A program made the position numbers and the translations under genes. Below the pieces are notes generated by a model that was not told where the DNA came from, did no database searches, and was given only the letters and a program-made list of their open reading frames with translations. A stretch of 64,000 bases of DNA from Nemertoderma westbladi (lineage: Eukaryota > Xenacoelomorpha > Nemertodermatida > Nemertodermatidae), in the NCBI GenBank assembly GCA_032718475.1, contig JAUCBJ010008118.1:1-64000 (forward strand), read 5' to 3'. Numbering within the stretch: the stretch's first letter is position 1; every line of letters starts with the position of its first letter. Shown here in pieces: positions 33,545 through 46,234 of this stretch.

Positions 33545-34087
33545 TTATAAAGATTAAATAAAATTTACAAAACTAAACAGGCGGTTAACCAACACTTACC
33601 GACATATATACAACACAGTCACGGACTAATTTACCTTAAACAACCCCATACATACATATGACACCCATACGCCCTGCTATATAATAACCCCAGTAATGTA
33701 ACGCTACGTGCCGCACTGTGCTCAAGTAACGGTTTGACGTCACACACTGCTTCCCCGCATACCTGTCACCGTGGCTTGGCGCCCTTCATCGAGAGGAGAA
33801 GATTTTCCTAACTACGTCATGGATGATCGGTTGAGAGCCCGCCCGTTGAATTAAAAGCACATCGAGGAAGATATATGATGGTGTTGAAAGATAAAATTAA
33901 ATATACTAATAATTGCGACCCATCAAAGGACGCCAAATGTATTATATTTACATTATGATAAATTAATAATAATTTAGTTTTAAATGTATGGCTCATCCGT
34001 TTGCAAATTGTGAAGTTGAAGGAAGGCAAAATAATTATGGAGCAATCGATACAAATAGTTAACAGGCGATGAGCCATTGGTCAATGA
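33545..34087. repeat. Tandem duplication, partial unit 3
   Basis: The first ~0.52 kb of the unit (matches 18364-18887). It stops after CCATTGGTCAATGA and joins unrelated sequence, then the inverted arm from 34119. The 86-codon minus frame found in all three copies (for example 33817-34077) has no recognisable domain. Confidence 0.9.
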
Positions 34088-34379
34088 CCATTATTATATT
34101 AATGACCGTATTGGCCAATTGTCCTTTTAATGACTTTTATTGTCCTTTGAATGACTTTTTATGTATGTATTTCTTCAAACTGTCAGACTGCTGATTTCTG
34201 GACTGTCAGACAGTTGATTTCACTATGCCTGTGCCAAAACATTCCATGATTTATAGACTATGGAGATAGATTTCCATATGCGCCTGTGGTAAAAAGACTC
34301 TATATTTAATAGTTTGTGGTTGTTGTCGATAATCGATTACCACATGACGTAGCAAAACACTCATTTTATAGCCAAAAAC

Positions 34380-35296
34380 AATTACCAATTGATGGAAAGG
34401 AGCAGGTTAGTTAAGGCCGAGTTTTCTAACCAAAACAATAAACAGTCACTTTACCAAATCAGGGAAAGGAGCAGGTTACAGAGACGGGATTTTCTAACCA
34501 AAACAATAAACGATCACTTAACTAATTGAGGGAAAGGAGCAGGTTACAGAGGCGGGATTTTCTAACCAAAACAATAAACGATCACTTAACTTATTGAGGG
34601 AAAGGAGCAGGTTACAGAGGCGGGATTTTCTAACCAAAAAAATAAACGATCATTTAACTAATTGAGGGAAAGGGACAGGTTACAGAGGCGGAATTTTCTA
34701 ACCAAAACAATAAACGATCACTTAACTAATTGAGGGAAAGGAGCAGGTTACAGAGGCGGGATTTTCTAACCAAAACAATAAACGATCATCTAACTAATTG
34801 AGGGAAAGGGGCAGGTTACAGAGGTGGGCCTTTCTAACTAAAACAATAAACGGTCACTTTACCAATTCAGGGAAAGGAGCAGGTTACAGAGGCGGGATTT
34901 TCTAACCAAAACAATAAACGATCATTTAACTAATTGAGGGAAAGCGGCAGGTTACTGTACAGAGGCGGAATTTTCTAACCAAAACAATAAACGATCATTT
35001 AACTAATTGAGGGAAAGGAGCAGGTTACAGAGACGGGATTTTCTAACCAAAACAATAAACGATAACATTACCAATTGAGAGAAAAGAGCAGGTTACAGAG
35101 GCGGGATTTTCTAACCAAAACAATAAACGATAACATTACCAATTGAGGGAAAGGAGCAGGTTACAGAGGTGGGATTTTCTAACCAAAACAATAAACGATC
35201 ACTTAACTAATTGAGGGAAAGGAGCAGGTTAAGGCCGGATTTTCTAACCAAAACAATAAACAGTCACTTTACCAAATCAGGGAAAGGAGCAGGTTA
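34380..35296. repeat. 69-bp minisatellite, second copy (inverted)
   Basis: Reverse complement of 4297-5213 with the same unit order. Confidence 0.92.
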
Positions 35297-35980
35297 TCCG
35301 TAACACTACTCAGACAGTAGTCATGATCCATTATTGATTATAAAACTAATACAGTAATAGGCCTAAATTATGTGAAAGGTATATCCACATTTTCCACAAT
35401 CCTGCAATCCAGTTTGGCCTATCAATTATTTAAAATTTATTAGCACAACCGGTAGGCCTACCATTACCGTATTTAAATGGTAGGCTACACAGTAGGCCTA
35501 TAGCAGTACCGGTGCCGGTACCGGTACTAAAATACAGAAATACCTGCTTTATACCTACATCTGTACATACGTACAATACAGCAAAATAGTGCTATATATA
35601 CTAATACCGGTACTGATAGCCTGAGAGAACAGCAGTAGAGAAACCGGTAGCATGGAACCTAACATTAGACTTTTGGAGGACATAAAAAATAAATAAAAAA
35701 GGACAAAAAAAGGATTTAAACGGACAATAAAAATTATTGCGATTTAAATCGACCTAACTTCGAAATAATTCACTGTCAGCTAATCATATTTAATACGGCC
35801 TATAATTATTATAAGTCGCAATAATTAACTGTCTCATTTAAAACTACCTATAATTATCGGTTGAAGTAAGTCAACTGTTATTTAAATCGAGCAATAATAT
35901 CAAGCAAAATAATTCAACAGACAAAATGTTTTAAATCAACCCATAATATTAAGCAAAATAAAGCAGTTTTTAAACATTAT

Positions 35981-36718
35981 TTAAGGGGGGGGTACACCAT
36001 TTTGGTCAAAAATATGTCGAAATTTTTTTTATGTTCTATTATAATGCACCTTTGAATGGTGTTTCCAAATCTGAAAACCGCTATTTAATAGCTCTTTTAG
36101 TTTTTAAGTTATAACAATTTCCATTTAGGGATTCCTATTGAAATTACTATTACTATGTATAATGAAAGGTCGATTATCTCAAAATATTTTTTTTATGAAA
36201 TTTTCAACTTCAAAACCCTACTACTTCTATAATTTTTGAGCAATTAGTCTGAAACTTTCTGTGGGTGTCTACATAGCCACCCTGCATAAAAGTATCAGGC
36301 AATGTTTCGAAATTATTTGTTAATAAAATTTAATACTATTTATAACAAACCTGAAAATTAGGCATAAATTTGCAGCGCCACCTAGCGGTGCAGAATTATT
36401 TTCACAAAATTTCGCCTGATAGTTATGTTGCCCCATCTTTGATCTATCATATAAAAAAACTTTCATGTGATTATATTCAAAACTGTAAAAGCCTTAGTGT
36501 TTTAAGCGCAACTAAGTTTTTTTTGTTGTTAACTAGTATTAACTAATATTAAATAGCGAAAAATTAAAATTTTCTAACCTGTCATGTAGAATAGCATCTT
36601 AGGCACATATATTCCAAATTATAGCCAAAACCAAACAATTTTGAAACGCTGAGAGTGATAAATCGAAGAGTTGTCCGAAAATGGTGTACCCCCCCCCCCC
36701 CCCCCCCCCCCCCCTTAA
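35981..36718. mobile_element. Non-autonomous TTAA-target transposon (piggyBac-like MITE)
   Basis: Element 35985-36714, flanked by TTAA on both sides, with inverted ends GGGGTACACCATTTT and AAAATGGTGTACCCC. The left arm has a single TTAA at 3609-3612 in otherwise identical sequence, which is the empty site. The ends include homopolymers (G8; C26 at 36689-36714). No transposase is encoded. TTAA targeting suggests mobilisation by a piggyBac-type enzyme. It also holds a CTCF-like core on the minus strand (36376-36388). A truncated second copy is at 47841-48011 and a diverged relative at about 39350-39890. Confidence 0.88.
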
Positions 36719-37652
36719 ATCTATCAATAATATCAAGCGAAATAATTAAGTTGAAAAACTTTATTTAAAATGACCAATAATATCAATCGAAATAATTCAG
36801 CGTGGCAAAAATCATTTAAAACGATCAATAATATCAATCGAGTATTAAATTATTGAATATCGATACTAAATGTATGCCATATTATGGTGTAATACACAGT
36901 GCAGTAGCGGACCATTGCTTATAGAACACATGGATGATCCATTATCACCTAAACGTTTAACTGTTCTAGACTTTGCTGAGGGAGCACAAGGGCTCCTTAG
37001 CTCATTAGAACAGGCTGCTTCTAGTGATGGTCTTTTTTTTAACTCGAAGAATGCCAAAATATTGACAGTTAAAGTTTAAAGTCATCAGTAAATTTCTGAT
37101 CGGATGAGCATAATCTCAAAGGATGGTATGGGTATGCTCTGTTACCTGGGATCATGTATCCCAAAGTCAGGTGAGAGAGAAGCTTCGATTACGTAAGAGA
37201 AAGGCATGGGCAGCATTAAATTGGCTTTCCAGGATTTGGAAGTTACAGAGAATTCATCGGAAACTTAAGGTCTGAATATTTAGGGCAGCAGAAGTTCCAG
37301 TACTCCTCTATGGGAGTCCATGCTGCATGCTGGGCTCTAACAGCTGGAGGAAAAAGGATTCACAAAGGTTGATAAGAAAGGGAATTTGAATTCTAATCTA
37401 ATAATGGTATAACATATCACCTAATCTTTTATATATATTTTATATATTTTACTTATGAATATTCTAATATTTGTTTAGATATGTAAAATCACACTAATTG
37501 TTCTATTAATAGAAGTAATGAACATTTACAATGAATATATTTTTTCGGTATTCTTCTTTTATTTGTTTATTACATTAGATTACGTGTTTACAGTTTACAA
37601 CTATTTGGTAATTAGATATTATTTGTTTGGAGCAGTTAATTAATTAACTGCT
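36719..37652 (+). mobile_element. Repeat family R, copy 4
   Basis: Inverted copy of 2675-3608. The LINE-derived core lies at about 36900-37345 (with the shared 30-bp deletion) and the terminal 22-bp palindrome at 37631-37652. No hAT insertion. Confidence 0.75.
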
Positions 37653-39349
37653 GACATTATCGACATCCATTCCTATTAAATGTCAAAGACACAGTACTTT
37701 TTTTTGAACCCTCTTTCGTTTATTTTCCCAAAAATAATATAAATACCACAATACATTTAGTATTTACGGGGGAAATTCTTGGATCCGCCGAATAACACAT
37801 CGCATGTCGATCAGCCCACTCGCCAACATCTCACATCTCACCCGTTGGTAGGCCGGCGAACTGGTTCACTCGTGTATGTGCGGATCCGACATATCTAACA
37901 AAGAAAACCAACAGTTTAATACGAAGTTCCTCGAATAAACTTCCTACCGGTAACGCAGTAACAGTAGCTGACAACCATACAAACAACCAGCTAATAACTA
38001 CCGTACTCGGCGTACTGCCGTATTCGGGAAATTAAACTCACCGATTTCATCGAGATCGCTCCTGTTTATCAATCGATTATACTCAGTAGAGGCATCCAAT
38101 ATGACCAACAACCATCCAAAAACTACAGAAAGTGCGTAGTCTGAAAAAGCAATTGGTTTCATAACTTTAAAGTCGAAGAATCCTACGCGAAGTCGTTTCG
38201 AGTTTAATTCCAACGATGATTCGACGTCGGCTCATCGTCTGATACTCCACAGATTGTGCATACTGCGTCGAGATAGAACGGGGAACACATTTAGATAACA
38301 TTTAAGGAGTTCCAGACCGACAAAGTCCGCGAAAAGCGACCGTAATCGCATATAACCGTCGGAACGGAGCTGTCATCCGCTGCCGAATGCGGTACTAAAT
38401 CGTCGCCAGCGATCGTTCGTTGGATTCAAAGACCGCGATTCTTTTACATTTTGTAGACAGTCCCAAGGGCTTCAAATTGACAGAAGCAGAATTTCGAAAA
38501 AAAAGCAAAAAAAATGACCAAAAATAACAGTTTTAACACTGCGTACACGCAAATTACCGGTAACTGCAAGTAGGCCTACATATAAATATTTTGAATTACA
38601 AACTAACGCTCTCATTGGTCAGTTGAATTCTCTATCGTTATTTCAGGGCTTGTCATTGGCTTAAGCGTTTCTGTACCGTTAGGAATACTGGCCATTGATT
38701 CGCTGAGAAGGCCTAACGATAGAGAAATGTTTAGCAGGGGGTGCGCGCGAGTGCGACAATAGCAATACTTCTGCCTGTTACTGTACATGTACAATTCCCC
38801 TCTCTGGTTAGGCTACAGTAACAACTCCCAGCAGCTAGCAGCTCCACACCAGCGCAGCAGAGACTATGTTGACCAATAATGGGCAGGATTCAATTTGTAC
38901 TCAATAATTGTGTTTCTATCATCATCATTGAGTCTATGGCAATTTTCGTATGGGGCTATTTTTCGAAATAAAAAAAAGACACTTTGATAATTTTTTTCGA
39001 AACTTTTTTTTCCACATTCTGGGGTTGAGCTGCGTCTATTGATATAACTGATATATAAATTGTTTGTTTATATGATGTTAGATAACCACGAATTAATTAC
39101 TATTACAATACGTTAAACTGAAATAAAAATTACATTTCTGATATTTATTTTAATAATAAAAATTCAAAAAATTTATTATTTTAAATATATAAGTGAATAC
39201 TTTTACAGTAAGAAGTCCTAACGGTCTTCTAATTAATTATCTGTGAAAGATAATATTAAATTTCGAGGAAATTAAATTATTTACCTGTAAGTCTATACGT
39301 AATGTTGTTTAAATTAACAAAATTTGTCATTTTTTGCTAGGACACCGGC
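37653..39349. other. Spacer between the two inverted segments, no gene identified
   Basis: 37653-38215 repeats 2103-2674. 38216-39349 is unique in the window and AT-rich after 38880. Short frames (for example 38612-38794, minus) have no recognisable motif. Confidence 0.5.
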
Positions 39350-39890
39350 TTAAGGGGGGGTGGGGGGGGGGGGGGGGTATACCCCCCTCAGGTAAAATTT
39401 TCAAATTGTTTCAAATTATTTCACCTAGAGCAGAATTTAATGAGGATTACAAATCTGAAAACCGCTTAGTGAGACCTCTTTCCGAGTTATCACTGTTTTT
39501 CCGTATGACGGTCTGTCCGTCAAATTACAAGAAATGCAGAAGACCGACAAACAGACAGAATAGACTAGATTCCATCAAAATTAAAACTGACATCGGAAAT
39601 GAAATCAGTGTCCCCGAAAACCCCAGTAATGAACATTTTAGCTCGTTGCTGTGCATCCTTCGTGCCAGAAATAATTAACCAACCAGAACACAGACAGCCA
39701 ATTTTGGCGGGACGATTTAAACTTTGGAGGGCATTTTCTCGGAATGACATTTTTCATTTTCAATTTACTACTCCTCTGTCATTTATCAACCAATTCTCTT
39801 CGTGTTTAGCTCATTCAAACGAGCTTTGGAAGCTCTTTAAAAGTTATCTTATGGAATTTTGATAAATATTACCATTTTTTCTAATTAGCC
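39350..39890. mobile_element. Diverged relative of the TTAA element, one end visible
   Basis: Starts CTTAAGGGGGGGT followed by a second G17 run, then TATACCCCCC. CAAATCTGAAAACCGCT (39451-39467) matches the TTAA element at 36066 and is followed by loosely similar sequence. Later it contains AAAGTTATCTTATGGAATTT, shared with 17885. The right end is not clear. Confidence 0.45.
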
Positions 39891-40302
39891 AATTTTAATT
39901 AAAAATGTGATAATTAATTAATTAAATCGCTTCCCTTATCTCGGTTTCCACACGAGATTTTGAAAAATCCGGGTTCTTTCCATTTGCCTTTATAATCAAC
40001 GACACAACTCACAACTCGATAAAGGAAATTTTTTCCCTTGGTTTTCTTTAATGTTGACGGACATACCGTTTAGAGTGCACCAATCACGTAGGGAATAATA
40101 TTATCAGCAGCTATTTAATTAACCGCTCCAAACAATGTAAAATCCAATCAGAAGCCTTCATTTCGTATGTAGTTTATGTTAAATTAATTTCTTAAAATAT
40201 GTAGTAATAAAATAAATATGAGTACCGGAATAATATTACTCATTGTAAGGGAATATTACTAATGTAGTACATCAATCATTGCGACTATACATATTGAAAC
40301 AG
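39891..40302. other. AT-rich spacer with a diverged R tail
   Basis: TTAATTAACCGCTCCAAAC at 40116 and the sequence to 40302 resemble the R tail (2685-2860) at low identity. No gene. Confidence 0.45.
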
Positions 40303-41070
40303 ATATTAGAATATTCATAAGTAAAATATACAAAAAATATTTAACAGAAGTAGTAACAATCCTGTAATATCATACAGTTTATTATGATTTCAACATGCGG
40401 TTGGTCTAGTGATATTACTGGGCTTCCGCAATCCGTTAAACCGATAAGTTTGGATAGATTTCGTAGAGGATTGGCCGAATTATTAATAATTAGCAACAAG
40501 GCTACAGAATGACAAATCCACAGATACACCGATTTAGTTAGTGGTATGCTAAAACCATATGCTAAGCTCGCTTAATTTTGTGGCTCGCCACACATAATAA
40601 TTTAATTTCGGTTAATTTTAACCAACAATACCAAAGTACTGTATCTTTGACATTTAATATGAAAGTGTAAAGAATTAATGTCAGCAGTTAATTAATTAAC
40701 TGCTCCAAACAAAATTTACCAACCACGCATATATTATATTACATCGTACAACCGTAAACAGATAATCTAATGTAATAAACAAATAAAATAAGAATACCGA
40801 AAAAATATTCTCATTGTAAATGTTTATTACTTCTATTAAAAGAACAATTAGTGTGATTTTACGTATCTAAATAAATATTAGAATATTCATAAGTAAAATA
40901 TTTAAAATATATATAAAAGATTAGGTGAGATGTTATACCATTATATTAGATTAGAATTCAAATTCCCGTTCTTATCAACCTTTGTGAATCCTTATTCCTC
41001 CAGCGGTTAGAGCCCATGGATTCCCATAGTTGAGTACTGGAACTTCTGCTGCCCTAAATATTCAGACGGG

Positions 41071-43265
41071 CAGTGGCGGATACAAGGGGGGGGGGGGGGG
41101 GCTTGGGAAATTTGGCAGCTTATATTTAAGTAACTCCATAGTGATGCAATGTTACAGTTACAGCTATTACTTCTAGGATGTAGGACAGTGATTGTAGTGA
41201 CAAGCGGGTTCATGGAGTACAGATTTAATTGCTGAATGGCTCCCGCGGGAAATTTGAATTTAACTTAAAGTTGCAATTTCGGCTCTAGGGCTAGGCCCAC
41301 ATTCAGATTGTCTGTACCTGTACCATACCGATTAACAGATTAAAGACAGTTTACACTATCAAATTTGAATTTTACTTGTTTCGGTTTCGGCTTTAGGCCC
41401 ACTTTGTCGGATTGTCTGTACCTTAAAGCGAATTTACGGTATTAGTAATGTTATTTTTACCGGTAGGCTAACGTCTAATTTATGTTGATACTGGAATAGC
41501 GGAATAGCCTATGGCATAAAGTACCATAGTGCATCCGCCGAAGACTTTTGTAGTTGCAATATTTATATTTGGAATGTACAGTACATGTACAAGGAGTAGC
41601 CACAACATCAGACGATATCAGTATCAGATGATACCGACCGGCAAATGTAAAATCACTAAAGCTTTAGCTATCTACTATCATCTAAGAATCTTATTTATCC
41701 AGTTTCCTAGCAACGCACATTCCTTACTTAATTTGTACTTAATATTGTAATTTATTCAACGCGATTTCCCCCTTGCTAAGGTGGTGCATTGTTTCAACCA
41801 CAAACTCAATCTCGTCGTCACTAAAGCGTGTTCAATTCCTTCCATTCACATCGCTTTCGACATCATATCTCAGGTCTACGACTATATTTATTCATCCAAC
41901 AAGAGGTGCTTGCCATTTACAAACAAGGTGAAAGAGAGCAGCTCCACTTCGCGACACAAGCTAGTCCAGCTTTGCGAAACCCGCTGGGTGGAGCGGCATG
42001 ATGCCGTGATTGTGTTCGCTGAGTTGCTTCCGGCTGTCGCTGCTTTCCTGGATGAAACATCGGAAACAGACACCAAGGCAATACAGCTGGTGAACAGTCA
42101 ATCAAACGATCATCAATCGACAATCAAACGTATCCGATCAAACAAATTCATCGTTGGACTCATTGCCTGTGAATCTCTCTTGGCTCACACAGTACAGCCA
42201 AGCATTCAACTGCAGTCGTCGACATCAGACATCATTTCCGCTTACTCAATGATGGATGGAATTATTCAAGTTTTCTGTGACATCCGTGAAAACATAGAAA
42301 CTAAATTCAAGGCCGTTTTCCATCGCGCTGTTGATCTTGCGGAGGAGATTGGTGCTCCTGCAATCGAAATTCCTCGCCAAGCTGGACGTCAATGCCATCG
42401 AGCCAATGTGGATGCATCAAATGCGGAAGAATATTTCCGACGAGCCGTATACATCCCATTCACTGATCACATGATCACCGAACTCAACACCAGGTTCGGA
42501 CCAGAATCGCTCGGGAAAGTCTTGCATTTACAAGAACTGCTGAAGGAATCACCGGATCAAGCAACAGTTTTCTCCGCTGCCGAACCCTACATCGAAGATC
42601 TCGACCTGGAACATTTGTTCAGAGCTGAAGTCGAGCGATGGATTTTCTTGACAAAGGGATTCGATTCACTTACCCGGGCACTCGACTTCGCTTGCGAGAA
42701 TCATTTTCCTAATATTGCCATCCTTTTTAAAATTCTCGCAACCCTCCCTGTCACAAATTCATCACCTGAGCGCAGCTTCAGCACCCTGAAACGTCTTAAG
42801 ACGTACCTCAGGAACACTATGGGAGAAGATAGATTGACCGGATTAGCACTGATGGCAATCCATTCAGAAAAAGTTGTTGATGTTAGTTCAGTGATTGAGA
42901 AATTCTCAGTGAAGAATCGCCGAATAATGCTTGTTTAACTCAGTGACACATGTCATTCATTCTGTTATTATTGATATAATAATATAATATATGAGACAAT
43001 ATAATAATATATAATTCATTTATTAACATATTTTTTGTTCAGGAATAATGTTATACTTTCGTTCGTTTAATTATTTCAGATTTTTCCAACCCCAGTTTGG
43101 CCCAAAAATAAATACTATATTACCGGTATATACTTTCGGTTGGAAGTTGAATTCATTTGTTTGTAAAGGCGTCATTCAGTTCGTTTAACCCATTTTTTAT
43201 ATTCAGTTTAATTTTCAATGGTTTACTAAAATTTTCGCCTGTCACCAATGATTGAAATGGCCAAG

Positions 43266-43298
<33 letters not shown>

Positions 43299-43314
43299 CC
43301 TGGATCCGCCACTA
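41071..43314 (+). mobile_element. hAT DNA transposon, right copy
   Basis: Ends CAGTGGCGGATACAAGG and the complement of AGTGGCGGATCCAGG. Both flanks share CAGAC. A C23 run is at 43266-43288 and a G16 run at 41086-41101. It encodes the unbroken transposase half described next. Confidence 0.87.
41751..42938 (+). CDS. hAT transposase, C-terminal half, open frame
   Basis: The frame is open from just after a stop at 41748; there is no ATG at its start. It reads VVHCFNHKLNLVV (the C..H.LNL motif of ZMYM1/THAP12-like hAT proteins), then a long helical region with CETRWVERHDA, then EEYFRRAVYIPFTDHM, and ends in the hAT dimerisation domain LATLPVTNSSPERSFSTLKR. The N-terminal zinc finger and first catalytic Asp are missing, so either a 5' exon lies elsewhere or the element is 5'-deleted; GCTAAGGTGG at 41775 could be a splice acceptor. 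Probably not active as it stands. Confidence 0.85.
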   Translation, partial: FIQRDFPLAKVVHCFNHKLNLVVTKACSIPSIHIAFDIISQVYDYIYSSNKRCLPFTNKVKESSSTSRHKLVQLCETRWVERHDAVIVFAELLPAVAAFLDETSETDTKAIQLVNSQSNDHQSTIKRIRSNKFIVGLIACESLLAHTVQPSIQLQSSTSDIISAYSMMDGIIQVFCDIRENIETKFKAVFHRAVDLAEEIGAPAIEIPRQAGRQCHRANVDASNAEEYFRRAVYIPFTDHMITELNTRFGPESLGKVLHLQELLKESPDQATVFSAAEPYIEDLDLEHLFRAEVERWIFLTKGFDSLTRALDFACENHFPNIAILFKILATLPVTNSSPERSFSTLKRLKTYLRNTMGEDRLTGLALMAIHSEKVVDVSSVIEKFSVKNRRIMLV

Positions 43315-44257
43315 TCAGACCTTAAGTTTCCGATGAATTCTGTGTGACATCCAAATCTTGGAAAGCCCATTTAATGCTGCCCATGCCTTTCCCTTACGTA
43401 ATCGAAGCTTCTCTCTCACCTGACTTTGGGATACATGATCCCAGGTACAGTAACAGAAATCATCCACATGAAAGAGCATACATACCCATACCATCCTTTG
43501 AGCTTATGCTCATCCGATCAGAAATTTACTGATGACTTTAAACTTTAACTGTCAACATTTTGGCATTCTTGGAATTAAAAAAAAAGACCATCACTAGAAG
43601 CAGCCTGTTCTAATGAGCTAAGGAGCCCTTGTGCTCCCTCAGCAAAGTCTAGAACAGTTAACCCTTTAGGTGCTAATGGATCATCCACGTGTTCTATAAG
43701 CAATGGTCCGCTACTGCACTGTGTATCACACCATAATATGGCATAAATTTAGTATCGATATTCAATAATTTAATACTCGAGTGATATTATTGATCGTTTT
43801 AAATGATTTTTGAATTGCTGAATTATTTCGATTGATATTATTGGTCATTTTAAATAAAGTTTTTCAACTTAATTATTTCGCTCAGTGATATTATTGATAG
43901 ATTTAAATAATGTTTCAAAACTGCTTTATTTTGCTTAATATTATGGGTTGATTTAAAACATTTTGTCTGTTTGCGTCATATACATTTATATATGGGGTAT
44001 GACCGTTAGGAGGCTCTACCTCTCCCTTTGTACATGGCCTCTCTAGGCTTACTTTATTCGGATATACTGCCGTTCATACTGATGCATGGCTTACCGGTAC
44101 ACTGGTTAATTATTGGCAGTCTGATAGTCGGACATTATGTATGTGATCATACGCTTCTGATAACCTATACCACATGTATTAATGTTGAGTCTCCAGGGGG
44201 CTGGAGGGAAGAACTGGGGTGAGGGTCTTGCCACGTACATAAATAAAAGAGTTTATG

Positions 44258-44298
44258 TCCGTATGTGCATTTCGCCCGTTTCGGGTGTCTCCAGCGGA
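44258..44298 (-). ncRNA. Hammerhead-like motif, inverted copy
   Basis: Same sequence as 7156-7196 on the other strand, with the same A6-to-G change. Confidence 0.4.
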
Positions 44299-44505
44299 AT
44301 ATATTAAACATTAAAAAACCAAATTAAATAAAATTCAAAGTAAATTTACAAATAAAACGACTATGGGCAGAACGCGTAATTATAGTTAGAGTAGTATTAA
44401 AATATTGATTTATAATTAAGTAATTTAAGCAGGATAAATAATTTATACAATCTATGGATGTTAATACATATAAACAATAATTAGTAGTATAGTAGTAATT
44501 AGTAA

Positions 44506-44901
44506 CCACCCCCTATTTCATCCACACGTTTTCTGACACTATCTCCTACATAAAAATTCCTAAAAGATAATCTCATCTGTATAAAACCCGTTCCATGCAA
44601 TCTCCCCAACCTAGGCCAGATGTTGATACGGAAATCAGACACCCACCTCGCCCCCGGCAACCAACCGTGCGGCAGACCAAGCTGCAAATCTATCACCAAC
44701 CCGACTTCTACCCCGTGGGGGGACCGCATCACTGGGACATTCGACTGCAAATCCTATAGCATCATCTATTTAATTTCATGAAGATCCCATACTAACCAAT
44801 GGTACATAGGTCAAACTGATGTCGTGAATAAATGTTTGAGCGTCAACACTTTGTCCTGGCCCTCCAGTTTATTCTCTAATTTTCACCACTTTTGTCGATA
44901 A
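44506..44901 (+). pseudogene. Penelope-like GIY-YIG remnant, inverted copy
   Basis: Duplicate of 6553-6948: PCGRPSCKS, GTFDCKSYSIIYLIS and QWYIGQT in order, with an internal stop near 44551. No RT domain. Confidence 0.7.
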
Positions 44902-45290
44902 CGCATGTTTAGGCGTCTTATTATACTCTTCAAAACTTCTGCGTGATCGCCATGATGGGGTAGATTCACCGTCTTTAAAATATCTAGGGCGTTCGAGATG
45001 GCGTTGGCTAAGTTCAACAGCTCCAATGGGGTCGTAATTTTTCCGCCCTTGCCCAAATCTTCGACTATCGACTGCGCCATCTTGGTTTTATTCCCGTAAA
45101 TGTCGCTAAGTCAGTAAGTGTCTTCATGGCTAGTTCAAACGCTCTTTCATTGCCGACAAAGTTATCAGATCTTGGCTCTTGGTTCCCGATGGAGCATTTG
45201 TAGTAGATAGTTGAATTTTTCATTGGGAGTGAAGGTGCTGTTGGTCAATTGTACGTCGACATAAGTCTTAAACGTCCTCCAATGTTTGTG
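44883..45290 (-). pseudogene. Possible gag fragment, inverted copy
   Basis: Duplicate of 6170-6571, same breaks. Confidence 0.3.
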
Positions 45291-45820
45291 GTTGCCCATA
45301 AACTTCGTTCGCCGTTAACCGTTATCATAAACTTAGCCCCTGTTCGCCGTATTCGCTCCTCCTTTCCGTTTCCGTTGTCCCGGGTTGCCGTTACCCTAAG
45401 TACTCTCCGTTCGCCATATTCGCTAGTGCTAGTTCTTGCCGTTGTCCCGGGCACTCTCCGTTCGCCATATAAATACTGAAACAAACAAGTATGCAGTGCT
45501 GGAAAGCTTGTCCTTGTGCCGGTAACTGCTGCACTGTACTACAGTAGGCCTACTAATGTAGCAGTAGTACCTGTGTAATAAACTGCCTAATTTGTACAGT
45601 AATTTACACAAAGATAGTATTGGGTATCTGAATATTGATATCAATGGGATCCCTAGGCGTACAGTGACGCCACGACCAATCACATATCGTTTTCAAATTT
45701 TGAATAAATTTTAAACTGAAAACACCAATATCTCGACTATTTTAGCATCTTATTGAATTCTGTAAACGCTATTGTGTTTCTGTGATATTATTGCATCTAA
45801 TTAATCTGGTTTTGAATTTG

Positions 45821-45849
45821 AGTCGTGAACCCCAATGGGGTTCACGACT
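45821..45849. repeat. 29-nt palindrome, second copy
   Basis: Inverted duplicate of 5605-5633, equally perfect. Confidence 0.85.
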
Positions 45850-46234
45850 GGACTTAGGACGTCGAAATAATTCACTGTCAGCTGATCACATTTAAATCGG
45901 CAGTGATTTTTTATGTCCTTTTATTTGACTTTTTTTGTCCTTTTTTTTTACGAATTATGCATAATGACTTTTGTTGTCCTTTTAATGACTTTTATTGTCC
46001 TTTGAATGACTTTTTATGTATGTATTTCTTCAAACTGTCAGACTGCTGATTTCTGGACTGTCAGACAGTTGATTTCACTATGCCTGTGCCAAAACATTCC
46101 ATGATTTATAGACTATGGAGATAGATTTCCATATGCGCCTGTGGTAAAAAGACTCTATATTTAATAGTTTGTGGTTGTTGTCGATAATCGATTACCACAT
46201 GACGTAGCAAAACACTCATTTTATAGCCAAAAAC

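Larger units (their letters stand above)
34119..38215. repeat. Inverted copy of 2103-5480
   Basis: Reverse complement of the left arm's first part, with the TTAA element at 35985-36714 added. It begins in the AAAGGACAA repeats and ends next to GATGATTCGACGTC, where the left copy has the long-TIR transposon. Confidence 0.92.
40683..44190 (-). mobile_element. Repeat family R, copy 5, interrupted by hAT
   Basis: Inverted counterpart of 7272-10778. The palindrome is at 40683-40704; LINE-derived pieces are at about 40990-41060 and 43320-43745. Confidence 0.75.

Noticed and set aside
18364-34087. An LTR retrotransposon with three LTRs
   Set aside because: The 0.52-kb repeated ends lack TG...CA, flanking duplication, primer-binding site and polypurine tract, although the BEL fragment made it attractive.
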